Positions 34,156 to 41,864 of a DNA stretch of 64,000 nt are shown here, piece after piece. The DNA lies in NCBI RefSeq assembly GCF_049671045.1, contig NZ_JBATUH010000111.1:1-64000 (forward strand), given 5' to 3'. Under the pieces are notes generated by a model. That model was not told the origin of the DNA and ran no database searches. It saw only the letters and a program-made list of their open reading frames with translations. Source of the DNA: Parvibaculum sp049671045 (GTDB lineage Bacteria; Pseudomonadota; Alphaproteobacteria; Parvibaculales; Parvibaculaceae). The position numbers were made by a program, and so were the translations under genes. Numbering within the stretch: the stretch's first letter is position 1; each line of letters starts with the position of its first letter.

Positions 34156-34548
34156 TCAGTTCGGCAGGGCCGTCACATGCGGGCAGTCGAGCGAGAAGGC
34201 CGGAATGTCGACGATGAAGGTTTCGCCCCTGTCCGTTTCCATCTGGTAGTTGCCGAACATGATGCCGAAGGGCGTCGCGAGGGGGGTGCCGCTCGTATAT
34301 TCGAAGCGCTCGCCCGGCTTCAGCACGGGCTGCTCGCCGACGACGCCGGGACCACGCACTTCATGCACATGGCCGCTCGCATCGGTGATCTTCCAGTAGC
34401 GCGAGCGAAGCTGCACGGTCTTCTCGCCCCGGTTCTCGATCACGACGTGATAGGCCCAGACATAATAGTCCTGGTCGGGCTCGGACTGATCCTCGAGATA
34501 GGTCGGCTCGACCTTGATGTGGATGGAGTTGGTCTGGGAACTGTACAT
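34156..34548 (-). CDS. apaG: ApaG
   Basis: Single-domain immunoglobulin-like protein of 130 residues, linked in other bacteria to nucleotide (Ap4A) and magnesium phenotypes; biochemical role still unclear. Conserved blocks: YYVWAYHVVIENRGEKTVQLRSRYW, VRGPGVVGEQPVLKPGE, and the pyrophosphate-binding-like GTPLATPFGIMFGNYQM. The start at 34548 gives the usual length; a longer reading from 34677 is not conserved. It lies downstream of metZ on the same strand, 201 bp away. Confidence 0.95.
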   Translation of the reverse strand: MYSSQTNSIHIKVEPTYLEDQSEPDQDYYVWAYHVVIENRGEKTVQLRSRYWKITDASGHVHEVRGPGVVGEQPVLKPGERFEYTSGTPLATPFGIMFGNYQMETDRGETFIVDIPAFSLDCPHVTALPN

Positions 34549-34749
34549 CGTGCTGTCCTTGCGCGAATGCATCATCCGCTGACGTTGAGTGAAGGCGACC
34601 TTGCGGGCGCTGCAGGAGATGCGGCCTCTACTTGCGAAAACCTGCACTCGCCCGCCAGGGGGCCTCCGATCGTTCACATTAAAGACAATCCGCTAAGGTT
34701 GCATTAACGCCGTGTGTCCGGGCGTCAGCATCGCGCAAGGGCGGGGATC

Positions 34750-35928
34750 TCAGATCCCCGCCAGCGCCGCGTCGAGGTCCTCCATCAGGTCCTGCGGATC
34801 TTCGAGCCCGATGGAAAGCCGCAACATGCCCTCGCTGATGCCGCTTGCCGCCCGCTGCTCGGGCGTGAGGCGCTGATGCGTGGTCGTCGCAGGGTGGGTG
34901 ATGAGGCTTTTGGCGTCGCCGAGATTGTTTGAAATCTTGATGATTTCGAGCGCATTGGCGAAGCGGAAAGCGCCTTCCTTTCCGCCCTTCACGTCGAAGG
35001 CCATGACGTTGCCGCCCATCTCCATCTGGCTCATGGCTAGCTCGTGCTGCGGATGGCTCTTGAGCGCGGGATGGAGAACGCGCGTGACCTTGGGATGGTC
35101 TTCGAGAAAGCGGGCAACCGCCTCGCCGTTGCGCGCATGTTCGCGCACACGCAGATCGAGCGTCTCGAGGCTCTTGAGCATCACCCAGGCATTGAAGGGG
35201 CTGATCGCGGGGCCCGTCTGGCGCAGGAAATTGGCCAGATGGTCGGCGATCCATTGCTTCGACGACAGCACCACGCCGCCGAGGCAGCGACCCTGTCCGT
35301 CAATATGCTTGGTCGCCGAATAGACGACGATATCGGCGCCGAGTTCGAGCGGCCGCTGCAGAATGGGCGTCGCGAACACATTGTCCACGATGAGCAATGC
35401 GCCGGCCGCATGCGCGATCTCGGCGACGGCCCTGATGTCGATCACTTCGAGCGTCGGATTGGAGGGCGATTCGAGGAAGACGATCCGCGTATTGGGCCTG
35501 ATCGCCTTCTTCCACTGGTCGAGATCGCGCCCGTCGACGAGCGTGGAGGAAATGCCGAAGCGTGGCGCCAGCGTCTCGACAATGAAGCGGCAGGAGCCGA
35601 AAACCGCCTGCGACGAAAGGATGTGATCGCCCGCCTTCAGCGAACAGAGGATCGCCGCGGTGACGGCCGCCATGCCGCTCGCGGTTGCGCGCGCATCCTC
35701 CGCCCCTTCCAGCAGCGCCATGCGTTCCTCGAACATGCGGACCGTCGGGTTCGCAAAGCGGCTATAGATGAAGCCCGGCTCCTCGCCGGTGAAGCGTTTC
35801 TCTGCCGCTTCCATGGATTCATAGGTGTAGCCGGAGGTGAGGAAGAGCGCTTCGCTGGTCTCGCCGAACTGGCTCCTGCGCGCACCGCCATGAACGAGGG
35901 CGGTACGGGGACGATAGGATTTGGTCAT
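34750..35928 (-). CDS. metZ: O-succinylhomoserine sulfhydrylase
   Basis: PLP enzyme of the Cys/Met metabolism family, 392 residues, making homocysteine directly from O-succinylhomoserine and sulfide in methionine synthesis. Motifs: SGYTYESMEAAEKRF, YSRFANPTVRMFE, and the Schiff-base Lys in VYSATKHIDGQGR. MetZ is preferred over MetB or MetY by overall similarity and by the SAM-II riboswitch directly upstream, the usual arrangement in alphaproteobacteria. The start MTKSYRPRT at 35928 is conserved. Confidence 0.94.
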   Translation of the reverse strand: MTKSYRPRTALVHGGARRSQFGETSEALFLTSGYTYESMEAAEKRFTGEEPGFIYSRFANPTVRMFEERMALLEGAEDARATASGMAAVTAAILCSLKAGDHILSSQAVFGSCRFIVETLAPRFGISSTLVDGRDLDQWKKAIRPNTRIVFLESPSNPTLEVIDIRAVAEIAHAAGALLIVDNVFATPILQRPLELGADIVVYSATKHIDGQGRCLGGVVLSSKQWIADHLANFLRQTGPAISPFNAWVMLKSLETLDLRVREHARNGEAVARFLEDHPKVTRVLHPALKSHPQHELAMSQMEMGGNVMAFDVKGGKEGAFRFANALEIIKISNNLGDAKSLITHPATTTHQRLTPEQRAASGISEGMLRLSIGLEDPQDLMEDLDAALAGI

Positions 35929-35977
35929 GATGACTTGCCTGCCTGAATGTCGGCCGGCCCGAGGGTCGCCGGAAACG

Positions 35978-36003
35978 AAAAACCCGACCGGCAGGTGGTC
36001 GGG
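35978..36003 (-). terminator. Riboswitch expression-platform terminator of metZ
   Basis: On the minus strand CCCGACC (36003-35997) pairs with GGTCGGG (35989-35983) across loop ACCTGCC, followed by TTTTT. A second copy of GGTCGGG at 36021-36015 can pair with the same CCCGACC as antiterminator. Confidence 0.85.
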
Positions 36004-36080
36004 GCTTCGCAAAACCCGACCTGTTTAGCGGGTTGTTTTACGTGGCCGCAAGCCGGTCGGCTAAAATCACCACGGGATTG
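36004..36080 (-). ncRNA. SAM-II riboswitch aptamer upstream of metZ
   Basis: Minus-strand sequence carries the SAM-II landmarks in order: CCGTGG-TGATTTT at the P1/L1 side, GGCTTGCGGCCACG closing P1 (CGTGG pairs with CCACG), AAAACA, then the pseudoknot strand CGCTAAA (36030-36024). This closely matches the alphaproteobacterial metA/metZ element. SAM binding is expected to lower metZ expression, here apparently through the terminator at 35978-36003. Confidence 0.92.
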
Positions 36081-36340
36081 GCGCGCATTTAATTCCCATT
36101 GCCGGGATGCGTCAAGCGCAGCCCTTGCTGCATCTGCGCGCGGCCTGCGGCTCCATTCGGGGATGACGAGCGCGCAAGCCGCGGCCCGAAACCCCGCCGG
36201 GCGCGTGGGCACATCATGGGAAAACCGGTACAAACGGGGAACAATTCCCGTTCGGCCTGCACAACGCCCTCGGTGCTTCCCGCTGGCGGCGCCTCGACCT
36301 ATAACAGCGGGCGGCCCGATGGCCGTTCCTGAGGCAGGGT
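36081..36340. other. Remaining divergent gap between metZ riboswitch and dcd
   Basis: Completes the 412-bp gap from 35929. It should hold the metZ promoter (minus) and the dcd promoter (plus). An inverted repeat AACGGG-N8-CCCGTT lies at 36233-36252, with GAAC-N7-GTTC inside it. No gene or RNA is recognised. Confidence 0.4.
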
Positions 36341-37507
36341 ATGTCGATGACCAGTGCGGTGGACGATCTTTTTCCGAACTATGAAGATGCCGAGCCCCGT
36401 CGCGTCGGGCCGGGCCAGGCTTTTGCGACCGGCATTCTGCCGGCGCACGCCATTCAGGCGATGATCCGTGAACGCGAGATCTGGGCGACGCGCGAGATCG
36501 AGCGCGAGCAGATTCAGCCCGCAAGTCTCGACCTGCGGCTCGGAACGCAAGCCTACCGGCTGCGCGCGAGTTTCCTCCCCGGTCCCGATCGCGGCGTGAT
36601 GGAGCGGGTCGAGGAGCTGACCCTCCACAAGATCGACCTTTCCGAAGGGGCGGTGCTCGAGACGGGCTGCGTCTATCTCGTGCCGCTCGTCGAGGCGCTG
36701 GCGCTTTCCGAGCGCACCTCGGCCGCCGCCAATCCGAAAAGCTCGACCGGCCGGCTCGATGTCTTCACGCGCGTCATCACGGATTTCTCGACCGAGTTCG
36801 ATCAGGTGGCGGCGGGCTACAAGGGGCACCTCTATCTCGAAATCTCGCCGCGCAGCTTTCCCATTCTCGTGCGGCCCGGTTCGCGCCTCGCGCAGATCCG
36901 CTTTCGCCGCGGAACGGCAACGCATTCCGATGCGGAGATGCGGCGCCTCCATGATGAGGTCGGGCTTGTGGATGGCGACGCCGATATCGATGGCGGCCTC
37001 GGCCTCACCGTCAATCTTCAGCCGGAGCAGGAAGGGGGCATCGTCGGCTTTCGCGCCAAGAGTCATTCCGGCGTGATCGATGTCGACCGCCGCGCCGCCT
37101 ATGACGTTCTCGATTTCTGGGACCCGCTTCACGTGCGCCCGGGCAAGGGACTCATTCTCGACCCGGATGAATTCTATATTCTCGCCTCCCGCGAGGCGGT
37201 CCATGTGCCGGCGAGCCATGCCGCCGAGATGGTGCCCTACAATCCGCTGGTGGGCGAGTTCCGCGTGCACTATGCGGGCTTCTTCGATCCCGGTTTCGGC
37301 GCGAAGGAGGCTGGCGGCCTCGGAAGCCGCGCGGTCCTCGAGGTCCGCAGCCATGACGTGCCCTTCATCCTGGAGCATGGCCAGATCATCGGCCGCCTCG
37401 TCTATGAACGCCTGACGGATCGGCCAGCCGTGCTATACGGCGAGCGCATGGGCTCGAACTATCAGCGTCAGGGGCTGAAGCTCTCGAAACATTTCAAGCC
37501 GCTCTGA
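36341..37507 (+). CDS. dcd: 2'-Deoxycytidine 5'-triphosphate deaminase, long two-domain form
   Basis: Deaminates dCTP to dUTP for thymidylate synthesis; 388 residues, about twice the length of E. coli Dcd, as usual in many alphaproteobacteria. Two dUTPase-like modules are fused: the first has NPKSSTGRLDVF (about residue 128-139) and the second ends in EVRSHDVPFILEHGQIIGRL. Overlapping start options (36341 or 36347) exist; GAGG precedes the first. It is followed 4 bp later by lrgA and lrgB, an unusual operon. Confidence 0.9.
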   Translation: MSMTSAVDDLFPNYEDAEPRRVGPGQAFATGILPAHAIQAMIREREIWATREIEREQIQPASLDLRLGTQAYRLRASFLPGPDRGVMERVEELTLHKIDLSEGAVLETGCVYLVPLVEALALSERTSAAANPKSSTGRLDVFTRVITDFSTEFDQVAAGYKGHLYLEISPRSFPILVRPGSRLAQIRFRRGTATHSDAEMRRLHDEVGLVDGDADIDGGLGLTVNLQPEQEGGIVGFRAKSHSGVIDVDRRAAYDVLDFWDPLHVRPGKGLILDPDEFYILASREAVHVPASHAAEMVPYNPLVGEFRVHYAGFFDPGFGAKEAGGLGSRAVLEVRSHDVPFILEHGQIIGRLVYERLTDRPAVLYGERMGSNYQRQGLKLSKHFKPL

Positions 37508-37511
37508 CGAC

Positions 37512-37895
37512 ATGCGGGCGCGCGGCGTCATTCCCTATGCGGCGGCCTTTCTCGTGCTCGTGCTCTGCAACTGGGCGGGCGGGCGCGTGGCCGCCCTGCT
37601 GCATCTTCCCGTGCCGGGAACGGTCATCGGCATATTGATCCTGCTTGGCGTGTTCGCCTTTCTCGGCCGCGTGCCGCAGCCCTTGCGCCGCATGGCCGAA
37701 TTTCTGCTCCGGCATCTCAATCTTTTCTATATCCCGGCGGGCGTGGGCGTGATGGCCTATGCGGCGCTGGTGCGCCAGGACCTCCTTCCGATCGTCGTGG
37801 CGCTGACGGGCGGCACCTTCATCGCCCTCATTGCGGGCGCGCTCGCCTTTCACTGGGCCGCGCGGCTCACCGGACAACGGGGAAGCGACGAATGA
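37512..37895 (+). CDS. lrgA: LrgA/CidA family membrane protein
   Basis: Small membrane protein of 127 residues with four predicted helices and the family motif LHLPVPGTVIGILILLGVFAF near residues 30-50. LrgA/CidA proteins were described as holin-like regulators of murein hydrolase export; plant and Bacillus relatives transport glycolate or pyruvate. It lies 4 bp after dcd and overlaps lrgB by 4 bp. Confidence 0.9.
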   Translation: MRARGVIPYAAAFLVLVLCNWAGGRVAALLHLPVPGTVIGILILLGVFAFLGRVPQPLRRMAEFLLRHLNLFYIPAGVGVMAYAALVRQDLLPIVVALTGGTFIALIAGALAFHWAARLTGQRGSDE

Positions 37896-38602
37896 CGGCG
37901 CAGCATGTCTGGTTCGCCGGAGAGGGAATGCTGTGGCTCTGCGTGACGCTCGCGGCCTATCTGGGCGCGCGCTGGGTGCAGGAAAAACTCAACGGGCACC
38001 CGGCCGCCAATCCGGTCTTCATCGCCGCCGCTCCCATCATCGCGCTGCTCGTCTTTTCAGATGTGCCCTACACGGATTATTCGCGCGGCGGGTCGATCCT
38101 GCTCTGGCTGCTCGGACCGGCGACGGTGGGGCTTGCCGTTCCCCTCTATCTCAACTTCGCCGAGGTGAGGAGCGCGCTCGTGCCGATGGTGGTGGCGCTT
38201 GTCATCGGGTCGTCGGCGGCGGTTCTCTCCGCCGTCCTCATCGGCTATGCGATGGGCGCCGACATCGAGACGATCCGCTCCCTCGCGCCCAAATCGGTGA
38301 CGACGCCCATCGCCATGGGCATCGCCTCCGAGATCGGCGGCATACCGGCGCTCACCGCCGCCTTCGTCATCATCACGGGCGGCATCGGAGCGATCTTCGG
38401 CAGCGCGCTTTTCAACATGGTTCGCGTCCGCGACGAGCGCGCCCGCGGCTTTGCCATGGGTATAGCCGCGCATGGCATGGGCACGGCGCGCGCTTTTCAG
38501 GTGAGCTGGCGGGCAGGCACATTCTCGGGCGTGGCCATGGCGCTGAACGGCATCGTCACGGCCATCGTGCTGCCGCTTCTCTGGATCGCCTTCGCGCATT
38601 GA
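37892..38602 (+). CDS. lrgB: LrgB/CidB family membrane protein
   Basis: Integral membrane partner of LrgA, 236 residues with about seven helices. Conserved segments: GPATVGLAVPLYLNF, SLAPKSVTTPIAMGIASEIGG and AAHGMGTARAFQ. It starts with an ATGA overlap to lrgA, showing coupled expression. The pair could export or import a small organic acid such as pyruvate or glycolate, or modulate cell lysis; the sequence does not decide. Confidence 0.93.
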   Translation: MTAQHVWFAGEGMLWLCVTLAAYLGARWVQEKLNGHPAANPVFIAAAPIIALLVFSDVPYTDYSRGGSILLWLLGPATVGLAVPLYLNFAEVRSALVPMVVALVIGSSAAVLSAVLIGYAMGADIETIRSLAPKSVTTPIAMGIASEIGGIPALTAAFVIITGGIGAIFGSALFNMVRVRDERARGFAMGIAAHGMGTARAFQVSWRAGTFSGVAMALNGIVTAIVLPLLWIAFAH

Positions 38603-38611
38603 AGCTGGAGG

Positions 38612-38663
38612 GTTGCGACGGCCGGCCCCGGGGGGTCAGGGGAAAACAGGCCGGCCGCGCAAC
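38612..38663. terminator. Long bidirectional hairpin between convergent lrgB and 38676 gene
   Basis: GTTGCG-A-CGGCCGGCC (38612-38627) pairs with GGCCGGCCG-CGCAAC (38649-38663): a 15-bp stem with one bulged A and a 21-nt loop. There is no clear T-tract. Position between convergent stops suggests termination. Confidence 0.55.
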
Positions 38664-38675
38664 GTCCGACGGAAC

Positions 38676-39092
38676 TCAGAGATGATCCGGGTTTCCGTCA
38701 TAGATCTTGAAGGTGAGGTCCGTGACGCCGGCCTCGTTCACGCGGCGCAGCGTGCCGGACTTGTCGATCTGGTAGTCGTAGCAGCCGTTCGGACGATTGG
38801 GCCCGAGCGTGATGCAGAACTTCCCGTCCTTGACCGCCCATGTGCCGCCATACTTGGTCCATGAGCCCTGAATGTTGCAGGGGCGCTCGCGGCCGCGAAT
38901 GGTGCCGTTCTTCTCGTAATACTCCTGAAAGTCGTTCCGGCCCGCGCCGCACTCCCGGTACTGCCCCTCGATCGTCTTGCCGACGATGAGTTTGGCCACG
39001 TCTTCGCCCTTCATGTACACATCGGCGAATGCCGCGCCGGCGAAGAGACCGGCCACTGCAACACCCGCCAAAATCAGAGATTTCGCTGTCAT
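38676..39092 (-). CDS. Exported small protein with four Cys, unknown function
   Basis: Unrecognised protein of 138 residues. Residues 1-21 form a signal peptide (MTAKSLILAGVAVAGLFAGAAFA). The mature part has four Cys (YRECGAG, RPCNIQG, KFCITLG, NGCYDYQ), consistent with two periplasmic disulfides, and a tryptophan/glycine-rich beta region (GSWTKYGGTWAVKDGKF). The chosen start has GAGGAG upstream. It resembles small Rhizobiales periplasmic proteins of unknown function; no enzyme motif is visible. It lies downstream of the radical SAM gene on the same strand (128 bp gap). Confidence 0.75.
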   Translation of the reverse strand: MTAKSLILAGVAVAGLFAGAAFADVYMKGEDVAKLIVGKTIEGQYRECGAGRNDFQEYYEKNGTIRGRERPCNIQGSWTKYGGTWAVKDGKFCITLGPNRPNGCYDYQIDKSGTLRRVNEAGVTDLTFKIYDGNPDHL

Positions 39093-39220
39093 TGTCCGTT
39101 CTCCTCGCTTCGAGGGCGCGCCCGTGCGGCGCGCCACTCTCAACAGGAGGCAAGATTGGATCAGGCGGCGGGGGCGTTCATTGATCGAGGTCAAAGCGGT
39201 TGGCGCCCCGCCCGGGGATG

Positions 39221-40177
39221 TCAGCCGGCGGAGCAGCTCCCGCCGCCCAGAACGCAGAATTTCGCGCAATGGCGGTGATTGAGTTTCACGGGCCGGAAGC
39301 TTTCGGCAAGCGTCTCTCCGAGATCGAATTGCGGATCGTCGGGAATGAGCGTGCAGGCAACGACGCGGGGGGAGGCGTCGCCCTTCCGCTTCACCACCAT
39401 GCGGCTCGTCGCGCACATGACGGTCGCCGGATCGACATGGAGGATGCCCCAGCAGGCGGTGGTGATCTCCGGCACATCCGCCTTCTCGTCCATCTCCGGA
39501 AAGAGCACGAGAGCGCCGGGGTCGTTCGCCTCGACCGGGATTTTCTCGCGCGCAAAGAGCGCCGCAAAGCCCGCGCGCTCCGTTGCCTCGCCCTCGCCAT
39601 GGATGGTGCGGCCCGCCACCGAGAACGCGAACCCCTCCCGCGCGAGAAAGCGCAAGCCCGCCATCGTCCGCGCGAAGCTGCCCGGTCCCCGCTCGCGGTC
39701 GTGCAGTTTCTCCGTATAATGATCGAGGCTCACCCGGAGCCGAAGCCTTGCGTCGTGAGCCTCCTTGAGGCGGAGAAGGCCCGCGCGCGGCGCAGGCCGC
39801 ATCATGGGCTGCATCGCATTGGTGAGGATCAGCACCTCATGGCCGCGGCCGAGCGCGTCTGCGGCCATGGCGATGAGGTCCGGGTTCATGAAGGGCTCGC
39901 CGCCCGTGAACCCGATCTCGCGCGTGCCGAGCTTTTCGCGCCCGATCTCGTCGAGGAAGCGCGCGACCTCGGCGGCGGTGATGTAGGACAGCCGGTCCTC
40001 GGTCGGGCTCGAATGGATGTAGCAATGCGCGCACTCGATGTTGCAGAGCGTGCCCGTATTGATCCAGAGCGTTTCGAGGGAGCGGAAGGACACGGATGCG
40101 CGCCGCTCGCCCTTCGCCGTGATGTCGGGGTCCGAGAATTTTTCGAGCGGCAGGATGGTTCGGGACATGTCGGTCAT
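39221..40177 (-). CDS. Radical SAM enzyme with additional C-terminal Cys cluster
   Basis: Predicted SAM-dependent radical enzyme of 318 residues. The [4Fe-4S] SAM motif is CNIECAHC (CxxxCxxC, about residues 45-52), followed by the GFTGGEPFMNPD glycine-rich SAM-binding segment. Seven further Cys lie in the C-terminal third: TACWG, VMCATS, VACTLIP, RHCAKFCV and a final GGSCSAG, as in proteins with SPASM/twitch-like auxiliary clusters. No peptide precursor or partner enzyme is recognisable nearby. Substrate unknown. Confidence 0.85.
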   Translation of the reverse strand: MTDMSRTILPLEKFSDPDITAKGERRASVSFRSLETLWINTGTLCNIECAHCYIHSSPTEDRLSYITAAEVARFLDEIGREKLGTREIGFTGGEPFMNPDLIAMAADALGRGHEVLILTNAMQPMMRPAPRAGLLRLKEAHDARLRLRVSLDHYTEKLHDRERGPGSFARTMAGLRFLAREGFAFSVAGRTIHGEGEATERAGFAALFAREKIPVEANDPGALVLFPEMDEKADVPEITTACWGILHVDPATVMCATSRMVVKRKGDASPRVVACTLIPDDPQFDLGETLAESFRPVKLNHRHCAKFCVLGGGSCSAG

Positions 40178-40267
40178 ACCGGCAGGTATAGCATTTCGGG
40201 CTGCGGGCGCTGTTCACAAAACGGCGAGGCCCGCTAGACTGCCTGCAAAGCGCGAGGGGGCAGGGGC

Positions 40268-41287
40268 ATGCAGCATGAATTGACGGGCGGCGATCTTCTG
40301 GACGGGGCGGGCGCGCTCGCCGAACGGGGCTGGGCGCGCGCCGAAGTGAAGCGCTATCGCCGGGGCGCCATTCGCGCGCCCTGGTACCGCATCAAGGAAT
40401 GGGACTATTACTGCATCCTCGCCGGGGATTACGGCCTCGCGCTGACCGTCGCGGACAATTCCTATATGGGCCTGCTCGCCGCTTCATGGCTCGACTTCCG
40501 CACGCCAGGGGCGCTCAACGACAGCGCGATGCTGGTCTTCCCGCGCGGGCGAATGGGGCTTCCCGAAAGCGCCGATGCGGGCGACATCGTGCAGCGCCAT
40601 GCGAAGGTGTCGCTCGCCTTCCGCCACGAGCCGGGCGGGAGGCGGCTCAGCGTCGATTATCCGGGCTTTGCGGGCGGCAGGGGGCTCAAGGGGGAATTGT
40701 GGCTCGCCCAGCCTCCGATGGACCGCATGGTCATCGCGACGCCTTTCGCCGGAGCGCCGCGCGCCTTCTATTACAACCAGAAGATCAACTGCCTGCCGGC
40801 CGAGGGCGAGATCGTTTTCGACGGCCAGCGCTTCGCCTTCGAGCCGCATTCGGCCTTCGGCGTGCTCGATTGGGGCCGAGGCGTCTGGACCTATGACAAC
40901 ACCTGGTATTGGGGTTCGGCCTCGGGGCTCGTCGGCGGGCGGCCCTTCGGTTTCAACATCGGCTATGGCTTCGGCGACACCTCGGCGGCGAGCGAGAACA
41001 TGCTCTTCGTCGACGGGCGCGCCCACAAGCTCGCCGATGTCGCCTTTCACATTCCCCAAGGGACCTATGACGGCGCGCCCTGGCGCTTCACGAGCAGCGA
41101 CGGGCGGTTCGAAATGGAGTTCGAGCCGATCATCGACCGCAGCGCGAATTTCGATCTGAAGCTCCTGCGCTCCATTCAGCATCAGGTCTTCGGCCGCTTC
41201 ACGGGGCAGGTGGTGCTCGACGATGGCAGCAGGCTCGAGGCGAGCCGGCTCCTCGGCTTTGCCGAGGAGGTGCGGAACCGCTGGTAG
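40268..41287 (+). CDS. DUF2804 family protein
   Basis: Cytoplasmic protein of 339 residues matching the DUF2804 pattern, a family of unknown function with a lipocalin/hydroxyneurosporene-dehydrogenase-like beta fold. Typical blocks: IKEWDYYCILAGDYGLALTVADN, FYYNQKINCLPAEG, FGVLDWGRGVWTYDNTWYWGSASG and GYGFGDTSAASENMLFVDG. No signal peptide. Start at ATG 40268. Divergent from the radical SAM gene with 90 bp between starts. Nothing in the neighbourhood suggests a role. Confidence 0.88.
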   Translation: MQHELTGGDLLDGAGALAERGWARAEVKRYRRGAIRAPWYRIKEWDYYCILAGDYGLALTVADNSYMGLLAASWLDFRTPGALNDSAMLVFPRGRMGLPESADAGDIVQRHAKVSLAFRHEPGGRRLSVDYPGFAGGRGLKGELWLAQPPMDRMVIATPFAGAPRAFYYNQKINCLPAEGEIVFDGQRFAFEPHSAFGVLDWGRGVWTYDNTWYWGSASGLVGGRPFGFNIGYGFGDTSAASENMLFVDGRAHKLADVAFHIPQGTYDGAPWRFTSSDGRFEMEFEPIIDRSANFDLKLLRSIQHQVFGRFTGQVVLDDGSRLEASRLLGFAEEVRNRW

Positions 41288-41291
41288 GCTC

Positions 41292-41321
41292 TTGCGCCGG
41301 GCGCGGGCCCCGCGCTACTAA
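41292..41321 (+). promoter_or_regulatory. Promoter of tRNA-Gly
   Basis: TTGCGC (41292-41297), 18-bp spacer, TACTAA (41316-41321), eight bases before the tRNA 5' end. It sits just after the DUF2804 stop. Confidence 0.45.
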
Positions 41322-41329
41322 AGGCGGGC

Positions 41330-41403
41330 GCGGGTGTAGCTCAATGGTAGAGCAGAAGCTTCCCAAGCTTACGACGAGGGTTCGATTCCCTTCACCCGCT
41401 CCA
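41330..41403 (+). tRNA. tRNA-Gly (anticodon CCC)
   Basis: Full cloverleaf: acceptor GCGGGTG pairs with CACCCGC, D arm GCTC-GAGC, anticodon loop TTCCCAA giving anticodon CCC, T arm GAGGG-TTCGATT-CCCTT, discriminator T and encoded CCA. The first anticodon-stem pair is a mismatch, leaving four good pairs. Confidence 0.97.
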
Positions 41404-41452
41404 ACGCTCCTCCGGGCCCTTTCGGCCGCGATTGCAGGAGCCCCTGCCGGCG

Positions 41453-41737
41453 TCACGCCTTGCGTTCGGTCGTCGGGTCGATCATTCCCTTGATCTCGGT
41501 GATCTTCGTAGCCGGAAAGCCGCTCATCTCCGCGTGCTTGCGGATCAGCGATTCATCCTTGGCGAGATAGACGCAGAAGGTCTTGTTGTCCGCGACATAG
41601 CTCTCCTGCCACTGGATGTCCGGGGCGAGCTTCTTCAGGACGTCGTTCGACTTGGCCGCGGCCTCGCGAAGCTGCTCGCGCTCGAAAGTGCCGACGGAGG
41701 GGATATCGCGTTCGATGATGAACTTGCGCAGTGCCAT
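41453..41737 (-). CDS. DUF4242 small protein
   Basis: 94-residue protein beginning MALRKFIIERDIPSVGTFEREQ, the characteristic start of the DUF4242 (SCO4226-like) family, a ferredoxin-fold dimer that binds nickel in the Streptomyces member. A single Cys (KTFCVY) and His (IRKHAEM) are present. GGGAGG precedes the start at 41737; longer in-frame readings are not conserved. The function is unknown. It stands alone, convergent with tRNA-Gly. Confidence 0.82.
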   Translation of the reverse strand: MALRKFIIERDIPSVGTFEREQLREAAAKSNDVLKKLAPDIQWQESYVADNKTFCVYLAKDESLIRKHAEMSGFPATKITEIKGMIDPTTERKA

Positions 41738-41864
41738 GCCGGGCCTCCCTTGAGAGAAACTGAACGAAATCCCCCGCCTGGGCACCCCCCGCCCCATGCC
41801 GAAAATCATAGGCTGGATAAGGGCGGCGGAAAAGCCTCTGAACCGGGCATTCTCCCGTCGGCCT

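Noticed and set aside
36233..36253. GAAC-N7-GTTC in front of dcd looks like an SOS box
   Set aside because: The alphaproteobacterial LexA box is a direct repeat GTTC-N7-GTTC; here the half-sites are inverted, so this does not match.
41406..41440. GCTCCT...AGGAGC hairpin after tRNA-Gly
   Set aside because: Six-bp arms with a 23-nt loop and no T-tract; too weak to call a terminator.
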